DNA from: Methylobacteriaceae bacterium
GTDB taxonomy: Bacteria; Pseudomonadota; Alphaproteobacteria; Rhizobiales; Beijerinckiaceae
Reading direction: 5' to 3'
NCBI GenBank assembly: GCA_019247255.1
Contig: JAFAPJ010000593.1
Coordinates: 1-6,093 of the forward strand
DNA: 6,093 bases
Below the pieces are notes generated by a model. That model did not search any database and was not told the origin of the DNA. It worked only from the letters and a program-made list of their open reading frames with translations. A program made the translations under genes and the position numbers. This document shows positions 4,970-6,093 of the stretch, one piece after another; position 1 is the first letter of the stretch, and each line of letters starts with the position of its first letter.

Positions 4970-6093
4970 TCGACAAGCTGAACTGGCCGGCCGCCGCCGT
5001 CTTCGTCTTCTTCTTCGTCCTCGTCACGGTGCTCGGGTTCATCGCCGGGCGGTGGCGCTCCGGCGACCTCAGCGACCTGCACGAATGGGGCCTCGGCGGC
5101 CGGCGGTTCGGCGCGTGGGTGTCGTGGTTCCTGATCGGCGGCGACCTCTACACGGCCTACACCGTCATCGCCGTGCCGGCCGTCGTCTACGCGGTCGGCG
5201 CCTACGGCTTCTTCGCCGTCCCCTACACGATCCTGATCTATCCGCTGCTCTACGTCACCTTCCCCCGGCTCTGGAGCGTCACGCACCGGCGCGGGTACCT
5301 GACGGGCGCGGACTTCATCCTCGGGCGCTACGGCAACAAGTGGCTCGAGCTCGCCGTCGCCTTCACGGGCATCCTGGCCACGATGCCCTATATCGCGCTC
5401 CAGCTCGTCGGCATGGAGAAGGTGATCCAGGCGCTCGGCTTCGAGGGCCAGGGGATCTACGCGCATCTTCCGCTGACGGTCGCGTTCCTGATCCTCGCGC
5501 TCTACACCTACAAGAGCGGGCTCCGGGCGCCGGCCATGATCGCCTTCGTCAAGGACATCATGATCTACACCTTCGTGCTCGTGGCGGTCATCGTGGTGCC
5601 CTACAAGCTCGGCGGCTACGGCGCGATCTTCGACCTCGCCGGGCAGGCGCTCGACAAGAAGGCCGCGGCCTCGAGCGGCAAGCTCGCGGCGGGCGTGACG
5701 CTCAAGCCCGCGCAGGTGATGCCTTACATCACCCTGGCGATCGGGTCGGCGATGGCGCTCTTCATGTACCCGCATTCGCTCACGGGCATCCTGTCGGCCT
5801 CGGGGCCCGACGCGATCCGGCGCAACGCCATCGCGCTTCCGGCCTACTCGCTGGTGCTCGGCCTCATCGCGCTCATGGGCTACATGGCGCTGGCGGCGGG
5901 CGTGCAGGTGTCCAATCCGCAGGACGCGGTCCCGCAGCTCTTCCTCAAGCTGTTCCCGGACTGGTTCGCGGGCTTCGTCTTCGCGGCCATCGCGATCGGC
6001 GCGCTCGTTCCGGCGGCCGTCATGTCGATCGGCGCGGCCAACACCTTCACGCGCAACGTCTGGAAGCCGTTCGTCAATCCGGGCATGACGCCG
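4966..6093 (+). CDS. Sodium:solute symporter, MctP-like monocarboxylate permease (3' truncated by window)
   Basis: This is an inner-membrane secondary transporter of the sodium:solute symporter (SSS) family. The first 376 residues are present with no internal stop; the family is usually about 480-500 residues, so roughly a quarter is beyond the edge. About nine hydrophobic helices can be seen (approximately residues 8-28, 52-75, 78-101, 126-146, 166-182, 190-214, 250-270, 290-312, 333-356). The segment WFLIGGDLYTAYT (54-66) is the typical early SSS helix. MSIGAANTFTRNVW (353-366) corresponds to the later helix that supplies Na+-site hydroxyls, with Ser354 a likely ligand. This signature and the upstream DUF3311 gene favour the MctP group, whose Rhizobium member carries lactate, pyruvate and related monocarboxylates. 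The exact substrate cannot be read from sequence. The GTG start has a good Shine-Dalgarno and overlaps the DUF3311 stop (GTGA). Confidence 0.92.
   Translation, partial: MIDKLNWPAAAVFVFFFVLVTVLGFIAGRWRSGDLSDLHEWGLGGRRFGAWVSWFLIGGDLYTAYTVIAVPAVVYAVGAYGFFAVPYTILIYPLLYVTFPRLWSVTHRRGYLTGADFILGRYGNKWLELAVAFTGILATMPYIALQLVGMEKVIQALGFEGQGIYAHLPLTVAFLILALYTYKSGLRAPAMIAFVKDIMIYTFVLVAVIVVPYKLGGYGAIFDLAGQALDKKAAASSGKLAAGVTLKPAQVMPYITLAIGSAMALFMYPHSLTGILSASGPDAIRRNAIALPAYSLVLGLIALMGYMALAAGVQVSNPQDAVPQLFLKLFPDWFAGFVFAAIAIGALVPAAVMSIGAANTFTRNVWKPFVNPGMTP

Noticed and set aside
4948..5775. Minus-strand open frame of 275 codons opposite the symporter
   Set aside because: Its product is a charged Asp/Glu/Arg-rich sequence mirroring hydrophobic symporter codons. 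The plus strand carries clear SSS helices and motifs.
1..6093. CRISPR array, tRNA, rRNA, insertion sequence or attachment site
   Set aside because: No regular repeat-spacer pattern, cloverleaf, transposase-like protein or flanking terminal repeats were found on reading both strands.

Overview
The window is GC-rich DNA, about 70% or more in most genes. It has short or overlapping gene junctions and alphaproteobacterial gene content: PhnN, a D-3-hydroxybutyrate dehydrogenase coupled to a patatin-like hydrolase, and a DUF3311/MctP-type symporter pair. A Hyphomicrobiales (Rhizobiales) chromosome, perhaps Methylobacteriaceae-like, fits best. That placement is an inference from protein resemblance, not from a marker gene.

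Layout, left to right. Bases 1-124 are an edge region with a hairpin and a 16-bp palindrome. One frame is open from the window edge and stops on the phnN start codon (ATGA overlap). phnN (125-739, +) encodes ribose 1,5-bisphosphate phosphokinase. It converges on, and overlaps by 10 bp, a leftward pair: a patatin-like phospholipase (730-1788, -) and D-3-hydroxybutyrate dehydrogenase (1785-2573, -), which overlap by 4 bp (ATGA). A 102-bp gap with direct repeats and a hairpin separates these from a leftward gene (2676-4502, -) for an exported 608-aa DUF4034/TPR-like protein. That gene is visibly lower in GC than its neighbours. A 296-bp divergent intergenic region (4503-4798) holds palindromes built on TTGACC half-sites and a stem-loop. 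It is followed by a rightward pair that both start with non-ATG codons: a 56-aa DUF3311 membrane protein (TTG start, 4799-4969) and a sodium:solute symporter of MctP type (GTG start, 4966 to beyond the right edge). These two also overlap by 4 bp (GTGA).

How the genes may work together. The dehydrogenase and hydrolase are almost certainly co-translated. They suggest mobilisation of polyhydroxybutyrate or its monomer into acetoacetate. The DUF3311/symporter pair probably imports a small monocarboxylate across the inner membrane, so both modules point to short-chain organic acid metabolism, but nothing in the sequence proves co-regulation. phnN belongs to phosphonate use and PRPP synthesis and is probably unrelated to its neighbours. 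The DUF4034 protein has no known function and looks like an accessory insertion. No RNA genes, CRISPR arrays, insertion sequences or clear new multi-gene system were seen.
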